Below are positions 1 through 6,934 of a DNA stretch of 20,073 nt, piece after piece. Source of the DNA: Myxococcales bacterium (GTDB lineage Bacteria; Myxococcota; Myxococcia; Myxococcales; Myxococcaceae); contig PMBV01000350.1 of assembly GCA_003153055.1 (NCBI GenBank), positions 45,292 to 65,364 of the forward strand, given 5' to 3'. Within the stretch, counting starts at the first letter, position 1, and the number at the start of each line of letters is the position of its first letter. The translations under genes were made by a program, and so were the position numbers. Below the pieces are notes generated by a model. The model ran no database searches. It was given only the letters and a program-made list of their open reading frames with translations, and was not told where the DNA came from.

Positions 1-246
1 GTGCTCCACTCGGACCTCACTCCGTTACGCCCGGGCCAGGGCAAGAAGGCGTCCGAAGCAGCCTTCTGGCCTCATGCAGCGCAGTGCCCTCGGCTCGCGG
101 TGAGCGGAGCTTCGCCTTCGTGCTCCACTCGGAGCTCACTCCGACCCGTCCGGGCCAGGGCAAGAAGGCGTCCGAGGCGTCCACTTCAATGCCTTCCGGG
201 CCTCCTTTCCGCGTCGGCTCACTGGAGATCGAGCCCCCACTTTCGT

Positions 247-260
247 GCTCCACGTGGAAC
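247..260. other. parS: parS site, 1 mismatch
   Basis: GCTCCACGTGGAAC differs from the palindrome only at position 2. It lies in a family I unit. Confidence 0.8.
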
Positions 261-375
261 CTGATCCGGCTCGTCCGCTCCCAGCCCAAGAAAGCGTCCG
301 AAGCCCCTTCAACGCCTTCCCGGCCCTTTGGCCGCGCTGCCCTCGGCTCACTGGAGCGCGCACCCCCTCCTTCGT

Positions 376-389
376 CTTCCACGTAGAAC
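376..389. other. parS: parS-like site, 2 mismatches
   Basis: CTTCCACGTAGAAC keeps the central CACGT. Positions 1 and 10 differ. Family I unit. Confidence 0.6.
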
Positions 390-503
390 CTCACTCCGGT
401 TCCTCCGCTTCCAGCCCAAGAAGGCGCCCGAAGCGTCCCCTTCCACGCCTTCCGGGCCTCCTGTCCGCGTCGGCTCACCGGAGATCGGGCCCCCAAACTC
501 CGT

Positions 504-517
504 GTTCCACGTTGAAC
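504..517. other. parS: parS site, 1 mismatch
   Basis: GTTCCACGTTGAAC has one change, at position 10. Family I unit. Confidence 0.8.
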
Positions 518-666
518 CTCGCTCGCTCCGGCGCGTCCGTGGCACGGAGTCCTCGACTCGCAGTGAGGCAGTCGGCCCAACCCCTACCTGCGTACTCCAC
601 CTCCACACTCGACTCCGACCGCTGCGGACTGCCCAGCGAGGCGTCCCCGCGCTGCGGAGCAGTCGC

Positions 667-680
667 GTTCCACGTGGAAC
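667..680. other. parS: parS site, perfect
   Basis: GTTCCACGTGGAAC is exact. Its right flank resembles that of the 4433 site: both carry CGAGGATGAGGTTCGGA 86-88 bp downstream. Confidence 0.93.
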
Positions 681-1335
681 ACAGAGATCGAGGGGCCCGT
701 CGAGCTGAAGATTCCCGGGCCCGAACCTCTGGTGCGTGAAAGAGGCCCGTCGCGCGAGGATGAGGTTCGGACCCCGGGAAGGAGGAGGGCTCACGACTCC
801 TCACTCCTCGCCCACGACGACCCGGCTCCTTCAATCCCCGCCCCGAGCTCGCACCCGCCATAGACAGGCGGGCGTCCGTTCTCCTCGCCGGGCACATCTC
901 AGCTTTCCGGCATCGGCCGACCCGAAGCGATTCAAGACCGCTCGCCCGGTCGACGCCTCCCTCGGGCTACTCCGCGTCGAGAACGCCTGCATCAGGGCTG
1001 GGGCCATCATCACACCCGGTGCCCTTCGCACGGCGCGTGGGTCACTCCTTCGGAGTCGCGAGACGAGGCTCGGAGTTGGCGTTCTCTGTGAGGCTCGATT
1101 CGAAGCGGGGTTCCTCCGCCAGGCCGGCCGAGAGGGTGCAGAGGGCGGCTCCCTTCTCGGTCGCCCGCCCACGCGGAATCGAGTCACCCTCGGCTTTCTG
1201 TCCGACGGGTGAACTCGGGTGCGCGGAGGCTCATCGCGAGGCTCAGAACCGCCCGGAGCGAACCCTTGCTCCCCTCACCGGGGCTTGGGGTGCGAGGGAG
1301 GAGCTTGAGGCGTCACTTTCGCGCGGGGACCAAGG
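681..1335. other. Gene-free spacer inside the array, no parS
   Basis: This 655-bp stretch separates family I from the central repeats. I see no parS core with two or fewer mismatches and no convincing gene; the open frames have no recognisable domain or plausible start context. The 17-mer CGAGGATGAGGTTCGGA at 755-771 recurs at 4519-4535, so the left part belongs to a repeat type also found at the right end of the array. Confidence 0.6.
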
Positions 1336-1349
1336 GTTTCACCTGGAAC
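1336..1349. other. parS: parS-like site, 2 mismatches, inverted type-B form
   Basis: GTTTCACCTGGAAC, read on the other strand, is GTTCCAGGTGAAAC, the AGGT-centred type-B variant. It lies 70 bp from the perfect site at 1406, close to the 66-67-bp A-to-B spacing seen elsewhere. Confidence 0.5.
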
Positions 1350-1405
1350 ATGCCGGAGGGGCCAAGACAGCGGTCTCAGCCCCCAGTGCTGACCTCTCCC
1401 TCGGT

Positions 1406-1419
1406 GTTCCACGTGGAAC
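1406..1419. other. parS: parS site, perfect, in inverted repeat context
   Basis: GTTCCACGTGGAAC is exact. The right flank, CGAACTCCTGGTCCTCG, is the reverse complement of the left flank of type-A sites. The left flank is the reverse complement of the type-B right flank. The local unit is therefore inverted relative to the array. Confidence 0.92.
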
Positions 1420-1661
1420 GCGAACTCCTGGTCCTCGGATCCTCTAAGGAGAGAGAGGAGTTTTTCCGCCATCCCTCTTCCGCCACCTGCGAGCCTCGGG
1501 CTGCCCGCCCACCCGATCCGATGCCCCACTGCGAGGCTCGGGCGGCGTGGAGGGCCTCAGGCCGCCTCCTCTCTCGCCCTCGAGCGCTTGCAGCGTCGGG
1601 ACTGCCCAACCGCGGCCCCTGCCGCCTGAGGTGGCCGAGCAATGCCGCCCAGGACACGGCG

Positions 1662-1675
1662 TTCCAGGTCGAAAA
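1662..1675. other. Decayed type-B parS-like site, 3 mismatches
   Basis: GTTCCAGGTCGAAA lies in a clear type-B context (preceded by a GCCGCCCAGGAC block, followed by GGGAGAGGTCAGCG), but the palindrome is broken. ParB binding is doubtful. Confidence 0.4.
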
Positions 1676-1922
1676 CCAAGGGAGAGGTCAGCGAAGAGAG
1701 GCCTAGCGCGCCAAGGCCTCGTTGCGAGGCTCGGGCTCCGTGAAGGGGGAGGGCCCCAGGCCACCTCCCATTTCGCCCTCAAGCGTTCTCAGCGTCGGGG
1801 CTCCACACGCACCTTGGAGGTGGCAGTCGTGACCGCGGACTCTGTCGCGCAAGGCGGAGCCGCGATGCCGGCCAGAACGGCTCCTTCCTTCTCGCCCGCC
1901 CCCTCGAGGACCAGGAGTTCGC

Positions 1923-1936
1923 GTTCCACATGGAAC
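1923..1936. other. parS: parS site, 1 mismatch, hybrid flanks
   Basis: GTTCCACATGGAAC has CATG in the centre, one change at position 8. The left flank is type A (GAGGACCAGGAGTTCGC) and the right flank is type B (AGAGGTCAGCGAAGAG). Confidence 0.78.
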
Positions 1937-2182
1937 ACCCGGAGAGAGGTCAGCGAAGAGAGGCCTAGCGCGCCAAGGCCTCGTTGCGAGGCTCGGGCTC
2001 CGTGGAAGGGGGAGGGCCCCAGGCCGCTTCCCATTTCGCCCTCGAGCGTTCGCAGCGCCGGGGCTCCACACGCACCTTGGATGTGGCGGTCGTGACCGCG
2101 GACTCTGTCGCGCAAGGCGGAGCCGCGATGCCGGCCAGAACGGCTCCTCCCTTCTCGCCCGCCCCCGACACCAGGAGTCGAC

Positions 2183-2196
2183 GTTCCACGTGGAAC
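2183..2196. other. parS: parS site, perfect (type A)
   Basis: GTTCCACGTGGAAC is exact. It has a type-A right flank (ACCCAGAGAGAGGTCGGCG), with a decayed type-B partner 66 bp downstream at 2249. Confidence 0.93.
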
Positions 2197-2470
2197 ACCC
2201 AGAGAGAGGTCGGCGTGAAAGGACCAGCAATGCCGCCCAGTACGCTGCGCTCCAGTTCAAACACCGAGGGAGAGGTCAACGAAGAGGGGCCCGGTGCGCG
2301 GAGGTCTCGCTGCAAGCCTCCGGCGGCGTGGAAAGGGGAGGGCCCCGGGCCCTGTCCCATCTCGCCCTCGAGCGTTCTCCGCGTCGGGGCTCCACACGCA
2401 CCTGAGGTAGCGGTCGTGACCGCCGACTCCTTCGCGTAAGGCGGAGCCGCGATGCCGCCCAGGACGCCGC

Positions 2471-2484
2471 GTTCCAGGTGGAAC
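2471..2484. other. parS: parS-like site, 1 mismatch (type B, AGGT centre)
   Basis: GTTCCAGGTGGAAC changes C to G at position 7, which breaks the symmetry of the central CACGTG. The same change recurs at 2795. Confidence 0.65.
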
Positions 2485-2727
2485 ACCGGGAGAGGTCAAC
2501 GAAGAGAGGCCCAGTGCGCGGAGGCCTCCTTGCGAGGCTCGGGCTCCGTGGAAGGGGAGGGCCCCAGGCCGCCTCGTATCTCGCCCTCGAGCGTTCGCAG
2601 CGCCGGGGTTTCACACGCGCCTGAGGTAGCGGTCGTGACAGCGGACTCTGTCGCCTAAGGCTGCGCCGCGATGCCGGCCACAACGGCTCCTCCCCTCTCG
2701 CCCGCCCCCCTGACACCGGGAGTCGGC

Positions 2728-2741
2728 GTTCCACGTGGAAC
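2728..2741. other. parS: parS site, perfect (type A)
   Basis: GTTCCACGTGGAAC is exact, with a type-B partner 67 bp downstream at 2795. Confidence 0.93.
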
Positions 2742-2794
2742 ACCCAGAGAGAGATTCGGCGTGAAGAGACCAGCGATGCCGCCCAGGACGCCGC

Positions 2795-2808
2795 GTTCCA
2801 GGTGGAAC
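2795..2808. other. parS: parS-like site, 1 mismatch (type B, AGGT centre)
   Basis: GTTCCAGGTGGAAC is identical to the 2471 site and has the type-B flank GCCGCCCAGGACGCCGC on its left. Confidence 0.65.
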
Positions 2809-3057
2809 ACCGAGGGAGAGGTCAGCGAAGAGTGGCCTCGTGCGCCAAGGCCTCGTTACGAGGCTCGGGCTCCGTGGAAGGGGGAGGGGCCCAGGCCCCC
2901 TCCCATCTCGCCCTCAAGCGTTCTCAGCGTCGGGGCTCCACACGCACTTTGGAGGTGGCGGTCGTGACAGGGGACTCTGTCGCCCAAGCCTGCGCCGCGA
3001 TGCCGGCCACAACGGCTCCTCCCTTCTCGCCCGACCCCTCGAGGACCAGGAGTTCGC

Positions 3058-3071
3058 GTTCCACATGCAAC
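3058..3071. other. parS: parS-like site, 2 mismatches (type A)
   Basis: GTTCCACATGCAAC lies in intact type-A flanks. Positions 8 and 11 differ. Confidence 0.5.
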
Positions 3072-3345
3072 ACCCAGAGAGAGGTCGGCGTGAAAGGACC
3101 AGCAATGCCGCCCAAGACGCTGCGCTCCAGTTCAACCACCGTGGGAGCGGTCAACAAGGAGAGGCCCAGTGCGCGAGGGTCTCGCTGCGAGCCTCGGGCG
3201 GAGTGAAAAGGGGAGGGCCCCAGGCCGCCTCCCATTTCGCCCTCGAGCGTTCGCAGCACCGGGCCTTCACATGCACCTGAGGTAGCGGTCGTGACAGCGG
3301 ACTCTGTCGCGTAGGGCTGTGCCGCGAGGCCCCCCAGGACGCCGC

Positions 3346-3359
3346 GTTCCCGGTGGAAC
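3346..3359. other. parS: parS-like site, 2 mismatches (type B)
   Basis: GTTCCCGGTGGAAC has changes at positions 6 and 7. It lies in a type-B context. Confidence 0.5.
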
Positions 3360-3607
3360 ACCGGGGGAGAGGTCAGCGAAGAGAGGCCTCGTGCGCCAAG
3401 GCCTCTTTGCGAGGCTCGGGCTCCGTGGAAGGGGAGGGCCCCAGGCCGCCTCCTATCTCGCCCTCGAGCGTTCTCAGCGTCGGGGCTCCACACGCACCTT
3501 GGAGGTGGCGGTCGTGACAGCGCACTCTGTCGCCTAAGGCTGCGCCGCGATGCCGACCAGAACGGCTCCTCCCTTCTCGCCCGACCCCTCGAGGATCAGC
3601 AGTTCGC

Positions 3608-3621
3608 GTTCCACGTGGAAC
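3608..3621. other. parS: parS site, perfect (type A)
   Basis: GTTCCACGTGGAAC is exact, with type-A flanks on both sides. Confidence 0.93.
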
Positions 3622-3778
3622 ACCCAGAGAGAGGTCGGCGTGAAGAGGAGGAAGTACTCGGGCCTCCCGCTCGCCCTCGAGCGCTCGCACGGCGGGGCTC
3701 CATCCGCGCGTTGGGGGTAGCGGTCGTGACAGCCACTGTATCGCCTGACGAGGACCAGCAATACCGCCCAGCACGCGG

Positions 3779-3792
3779 CTTCCAGGTAGAAC
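3779..3792. other. Decayed type-B parS-like site, 3 mismatches
   Basis: CTTCCAGGTAGAAC lies in a type-B context and has lost symmetry at three positions. Confidence 0.4.
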
Positions 3793-3931
3793 ACCGAGGG
3801 AACCGCCAACGAAGAGAGGGCCCGTGCGCGGGGGCCTCGCTGCGAAGCTCCGACGGAGGGCCTCAGGCCGCCTCGCATCCGCCCTCGAGCGTTCTCAGCG
3901 ACGGGGCGCCACGCGCGCCTTGGAGGTTGCG

Positions 3932-3975
3932 GTCGTGACGCGGACTCTGTCGCGTGAGGCGGACTCTGTCGCGTG
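3932..3975. repeat. Local tandem duplication of GCGGACTCTGTCGCGTGAG
   Basis: The 19-bp segment following GTCGTGAC in the spacer block is present twice in direct tandem here and once in the other eight clear copies. This is a recent small expansion by slippage or unequal exchange. Confidence 0.85.
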
Positions 3976-4042
3976 AGGCGGAGCCGCGATGGCGGCCAGA
4001 ACGACTCCTCCCTTCTTCCCGCCCCGAGGACCAGGAGTTGGC

Positions 4043-4056
4043 GTTCCACGTGGAAC
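4043..4056. other. parS: parS site, perfect (type A)
   Basis: GTTCCACGTGGAAC is exact, preceded by GAGGACCAGGAGTTGGC. It is the last typical type-A site of the central block. Confidence 0.93.
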
Positions 4057-4432
4057 ACCAAAGGAGAAGTCGGCACGCGGGCTCAATCGAGCAGTGGCTC
4101 ACTGTGCGCGGATGCATCCCTGAGAGGCTTGCCCGGCGTGAGAGGGGGAAGTGCTTCCGCCCCCTCTTTCCTCGGCCTCGAGCCTTCGCAGCGCCACCCC
4201 TCTGGGTGCACCTTCGAGGTGGTGGCGACAGCGGTCTCTGCTTCCTGAGGTAGAGCAGCCGTGGCGTCGAGGACCAGGAGCTCGCCCTCCATATGGAACG
4301 CGAGGCGGCCCAACGCGCGCGGGTCAGTCGAGCAGGGAGACTGCGCCCAGATGCCTCGTTCCAAGGCTCGGACAGCCTGGAAGAGAGATGTGCTCAGGGC
4401 CTCTCGTCCAAAGGATCCGTGGAGGAGTTGGT

Positions 4433-4446
4433 GTTCCACGTGGAGC
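4433..4446. other. parS: parS site, 1 mismatch
   Basis: GTTCCACGTGGAGC differs at position 13. Its right flank matches that of the 667 site in part, including a shared 17-mer 86 bp downstream. Confidence 0.8.
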
Positions 4447-4648
4447 ATTGAGGTCGAACCGAGACCGAGACCCCGTCGAGCCGCGGCACCAACTTGGAAA
4501 CGCATGCGAGCGGTGGCCCGAGGATGAGGTTCGGAGGCGCTGAAGATGTGGCTCAGGGCTCCATGGGCCGCGCGCGCGCCGCGAACCCTCCTTCCCTCAC
4601 TGGCGAGCGATCGTTCCCGCGACAAGGATCCCCTCGGTGAAGCACCAG

Positions 4649-4662
4649 GTTCCACGTGGAAC
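4649..4662. other. parS: parS site, perfect; right end of the array
   Basis: GTTCCACGTGGAAC is exact. No further core with two or fewer mismatches is seen to the right of this one. Confidence 0.93.
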
Positions 4663-5075
4663 ACCAGGGCGCGGTCGCGCACAGGCCAGGCCCCTGCCTT
4701 TGCCTCCATTCCCCAGCTCCGTCCTCGGCCTCGCACCGATACGCCTGAGCGGTTGCCCCCGAATGGGATGCGTTCACCATTCGTACGCCGCTGTGTCCCC
4801 GATGGCGCTCCGGTGCTCTCATCAGATGCTTCGCGACCGGTTCCTAGATCTGGCGCTGCCCGTGTCGCAAATCCCCGTTAGGCGGGCTCGCGGCGATCAT
4901 GCCCCGCTCTCGCCGAACCGACGTCGACGCCCTTCCCGCCCGAAACCCGTGTGTCCGGTCGAGTTCGGCTGCGACGCTGTGCGCGGGTTGAGTGGCACGG
5001 AAGAACTCGGCGAGCACCGCTCCAGCGGCTCCTCGCCCTTGACGCCCGAGCCTGCAGGCGCGACCTTCGCCCCAC
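4663..5075. other. Gene-free spacer to the right of the array
   Basis: No parS core, recognisable gene, RNA or strong hairpin is visible in these 413 bases. The open frames are short and have no domain. The promoter of the small membrane protein at 5076 would have to lie here, but I cannot point to it. Confidence 0.5.
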
Positions 5076-5540
5076 GTGCCCGACCCACTCTCCACCCCCA
5101 TTGAGTCTCCCTGGGCTCAGCTCCAGGGCCTCCGTGCCTCGGCTGTCCCCCGCGCCCAATGGGTTCCACGGCTCGTCGCAGCCGGGGTCGATGAGGAATC
5201 CGCGCGGGTGCTGGTGAGCTCCGTCGACGGGCCCAACCCGGCGGCGCTTCCTGAGCCGTCGTTCGCGCCCGCGGTCAACCCCTTCTCGCCCGCCCTCGCC
5301 TTCACCGAGATCGGCCTCTCCGGCTCCCCCGTCACGGTCGGCTTCTACTGGCTCGTGTTCGGCGTCGCCGTGCTGATGATGCTCGCCGTCTTCACTCTCC
5401 TCCTGGCCGTCGAGGTGGTGCGACTCCCTCCGCTCGCCCCTTCAGTCATCGCCTGGGTCATGGGCACCATCGGGGCAGGCGCCATCGGCTGGGGCGGCTG
5501 GCGCGTCTTGTCATCGGTCCGCGTCCGGCGCCGGCCCTGA
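5076..5540 (+). CDS. Small two-helix inner membrane protein, unknown function
   Basis: The 154-residue product is not recognised. Residues 1-85 are Pro/Ala-rich and soluble-looking. Two hydrophobic segments follow, at about 88-111 (FYWLVFGVAVLMMLAVFTLL) and 121-142 (Gly-rich), and the protein ends in a basic tail (RVRRRP) that should stay in the cytoplasm. The topology would place both ends on the same side of the membrane. The GTG at 5076 is the first start in the frame and has no clear ribosome binding site, so a later start such as the GTG at 5214 is possible; both helices remain either way. It ends 15 bp before the converging mnmE stop. Its position between the parS array and mnmE invites a link with chromosome anchoring, but nothing in the sequence shows that. 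Confidence 0.6.
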   Translation: MPDPLSTPIESPWAQLQGLRASAVPRAQWVPRLVAAGVDEESARVLVSSVDGPNPAALPEPSFAPAVNPFSPALAFTEIGLSGSPVTVGFYWLVFGVAVLMMLAVFTLLLAVEVVRLPPLAPSVIAWVMGTIGAGAIGWGGWRVLSSVRVRRRP

Positions 5541-5555
5541 TTCGCTTCGAGCGCC

Positions 5556-6866
5556 TCACTTTCCGATGCAGAACCGTGAGAACACCGCGTCGAGGACCGC
5601 GGCGGTCGCGTCCTCCCCGGTCAGTCTCATCAAGGCCTCCAGGCCCAGCCGAAGCTCACCGCCCACCACCTCGAGGGTGCTCTGTCTCACTGCCTCGCTG
5701 GCGCGCGCCGCGGCCTCAGCGGCCTCCCGGATACACTCGAGGTGCCGCTCGCTCGTCACCACCGCCGCCTCCGCAGCGCCCGCCCCCAGTCGACTGGCGA
5801 TGGCCGCGCGCAATTCCGGGATGCCCTCGCCCGTCACGCCTGATACCGCCAGGCCTCCGAGGCTCCTCTCTCGGCCCAGGTCCACCTTGCTGGTCACCTC
5901 GAATCGCCGGGCCGCCTCGACCTCCCGTCGCCACACCTCTACGGCCTCTCCCCCGGCCTCCGGTGGCACCACCAGCAGCGCCAGGTCCGCTCCAGCCAGG
6001 GCTTCGCGCGCTCGGGCGATGCCCATGGCCTCAAGGCGCCCCGCCGCCTCCCGGAGCCCCGCGGTGTCGACCAGCGTCACGGAGAGCCCCGCGAGCTCAA
6101 GCCGAGCCTCGAGCGTGTCCCGCGTAGTGCCAGGCTCTGGGTCCACCAGCGCGCGGTCGACCCCCGCCAGCCGATTGAACAGCGTCGACTTCCCGGCATT
6201 GACCGCCCCGTAGAGCACCACGCGGGCACCTCTTCGCACCAGCACCCCCCGGGCACCGTCTTCGAGCAGCGCGCTCAACGCCGCGCCCACGCGCTCGAGA
6301 CCCAGGCCGATGCCCACCTCCGCGCCCTCAGCCTCATCGGGAAAGTCCAGGACCCCCTCGACCTCCGCCAGCACCCCAAGCACCAGCTCCTTCACCTCTC
6401 GCACGCGCTCCGACAGACCTCCGTGGAGCTGAGCCGCGGCAGCCTGAACCTGGGCCTCGGACTCGGCCGCGATGAGGTCGGCGACGGCCTCGGCTCGAGC
6501 GAGGTCCAGCTTGCCGGCGACGAAGGCCCGGCGCGTGAATTCACCGGGCGCTGCCAGCCGCGTCTCCTCATGAGACACAACCTCGGCCAAGAGCAGACTC
6601 AAGAGCCGGGGCGACCCGTGCACCTGCAGCTCCACGACATCTTCTCCGGTGTACGACCTCGGCCCTGGGAAGAAGAGGAGCAGCCCGTCATCCACCACCT
6701 TGCCCCGGACGGAGAGCTCGATGCGCGTGGCGTGCCTGGGCACTAGCAGTGCAGGCACGTGACACACCCGGGCAACCGCCTCAACCGACCTTCGCCCGGA
6801 GATGCGAATGACGCCAATGCCAGCCGCCCCGGGCCCGGTGGCGATGGCGGCGATCGTCGCCTGCAT
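5556..6866 (-). CDS. mnmE: tRNA uridine-5-carboxymethylaminomethyl modification GTPase MnmE (TrmE)
   Basis: With MnmG, MnmE installs the carboxymethylaminomethyl group at C5 of wobble uridine-34 in certain tRNAs in the cytoplasm. It is a tetrahydrofolate-binding GTPase. The 436-residue product has the N-terminal folate-binding domain (ATIAAIATGPGAAGIGVIRI, then SYTGEDVVELQVHG at about 71-84), a helical domain, an inserted G domain, and the C-terminal motif FCIGK with its conserved Cys. G-domain motifs are GAVNAGKST (about 220-228), GTTRD and DTAGLR (about 267-272). The G4 motif, usually NKxD, reads SKVD here (about 326-329). I chose the ATG at 6866 because the protein then begins like other MnmEs and has an AGAGGGG stretch just upstream; the frame stays open to 6920 without a good start. 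mnmG, rsmG, parA and parB, often next to mnmE, are absent, and the parS array lies downstream. Confidence 0.96.
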   Translation of the reverse strand: MQATIAAIATGPGAAGIGVIRISGRRSVEAVARVCHVPALLVPRHATRIELSVRGKVVDDGLLLFFPGPRSYTGEDVVELQVHGSPRLLSLLLAEVVSHEETRLAAPGEFTRRAFVAGKLDLARAEAVADLIAAESEAQVQAAAAQLHGGLSERVREVKELVLGVLAEVEGVLDFPDEAEGAEVGIGLGLERVGAALSALLEDGARGVLVRRGARVVLYGAVNAGKSTLFNRLAGVDRALVDPEPGTTRDTLEARLELAGLSVTLVDTAGLREAAGRLEAMGIARAREALAGADLALLVVPPEAGGEAVEVWRREVEAARRFEVTSKVDLGRERSLGGLAVSGVTGEGIPELRAAIASRLGAGAAEAAVVTSERHLECIREAAEAAARASEAVRQSTLEVVGGELRLGLEALMRLTGEDATAAVLDAVFSRFCIGK

Positions 6867-6934
6867 CCCCTCTGCTTGCGCCAGTTCTTCGCTCCACGCA
6901 AGCAACCGACTGGCGGCCATGCCCAGGGCCAGGT

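Larger units (their letters stand above)
1..560. repeat. Family I tandem repeat, about 128 bp, one parS-like site each
   Basis: Four to five units are seen. Each has a parS-like core, then a C-rich segment, then a block reading CCAAGAAGGCGTCCGA or close to it, at about 42, 161, 287 and 417. Core sites start at 3 and 122 (both decayed, four mismatches), 247, 376 and 504, giving spacings of 119, 125, 129 and 128 bp. The flanks differ from those of the central repeats, so this is a separate family. Core quality improves from left to right. Confidence 0.75.
1923..2767. repeat. Higher-order repeat, copy 1 (about 875-bp period)
   Basis: This block and the next copy (2795-3647) align in order. parS cores 1923/2795, 2183/3058, 2249/3124, 2471/3346 and 2728/3608 lie 872-880 bp apart. 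The spacer landmark GTCGTGAC at 2089, 2413 and 2632 matches 2961, 3288 and 3511. Even the decayed core pair 2249/3124 (GCTCCAGTTCAA...) is shared, so the block was duplicated after that site had decayed. Confidence 0.8.
2795..3647. repeat. Higher-order repeat, copy 2
   Basis: This is the second copy of the 1923-2767 block, with the same order of sites and spacer landmarks. Similarity stops about 25 bp after the 3608 parS core, where this copy continues into a different segment. Its parS cores are on balance more decayed than those of copy 1 (CATGCAAC at 3058, CCGGTGG at 3346). Confidence 0.8.
1..4662. repeat. Centromere-like parS array in satellite-type repeats
   Basis: This 4.7-kb stretch has no ORF with recognisable protein features and is filled with imperfect repeats, each usually carrying one parS-like palindrome. 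Counting the 14-mer GTTCCACGTGGAAC, I find 7 perfect copies, 6 with one mismatch, 4 with two, 2 with three, and several decayed copies. With equal base use, fewer than one copy with two or fewer mismatches is expected in 20 kb by chance. In Myxococcus xanthus this sequence is the ParB binding site and the sites cluster near the origin next to parAB. Inference: this is the chromosomal centromere, where ParB loads and spreads, recruits SMC and is moved by ParA. The left edge is cut by the window, so the array may extend further. Site spacing is about 66, 128, 222 or 260 bp depending on the repeat family. Confidence 0.9.

Noticed and set aside
1923..3975. CRISPR array
   Set aside because: Repeats are imperfect, units are 66-330 bp, spacers are themselves repeated, and no cas gene is present.
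1..4880. Many overlapping open frames of 70-190 codons on both strands in the parS region, some with recurring peptides such as FHVE and ESAVTTATS
   Set aside because: The recurring peptides are translations of the repeats (the parS core itself reads FHVE). Frames change from unit to unit and there are no plausible starts, domains or codon pattern.
5162..5176. GTTCCACGG, a parS half-site in the small membrane protein gene
   Set aside because: Only the left half matches; the right half is unrelated.
5566..6213. Long plus-strand frames opposite mnmE, and similar ones opposite the kinase, HDOD and histidine kinase genes
   Set aside because: These are antisense shadows of well-supported genes, which is usual at this GC content.
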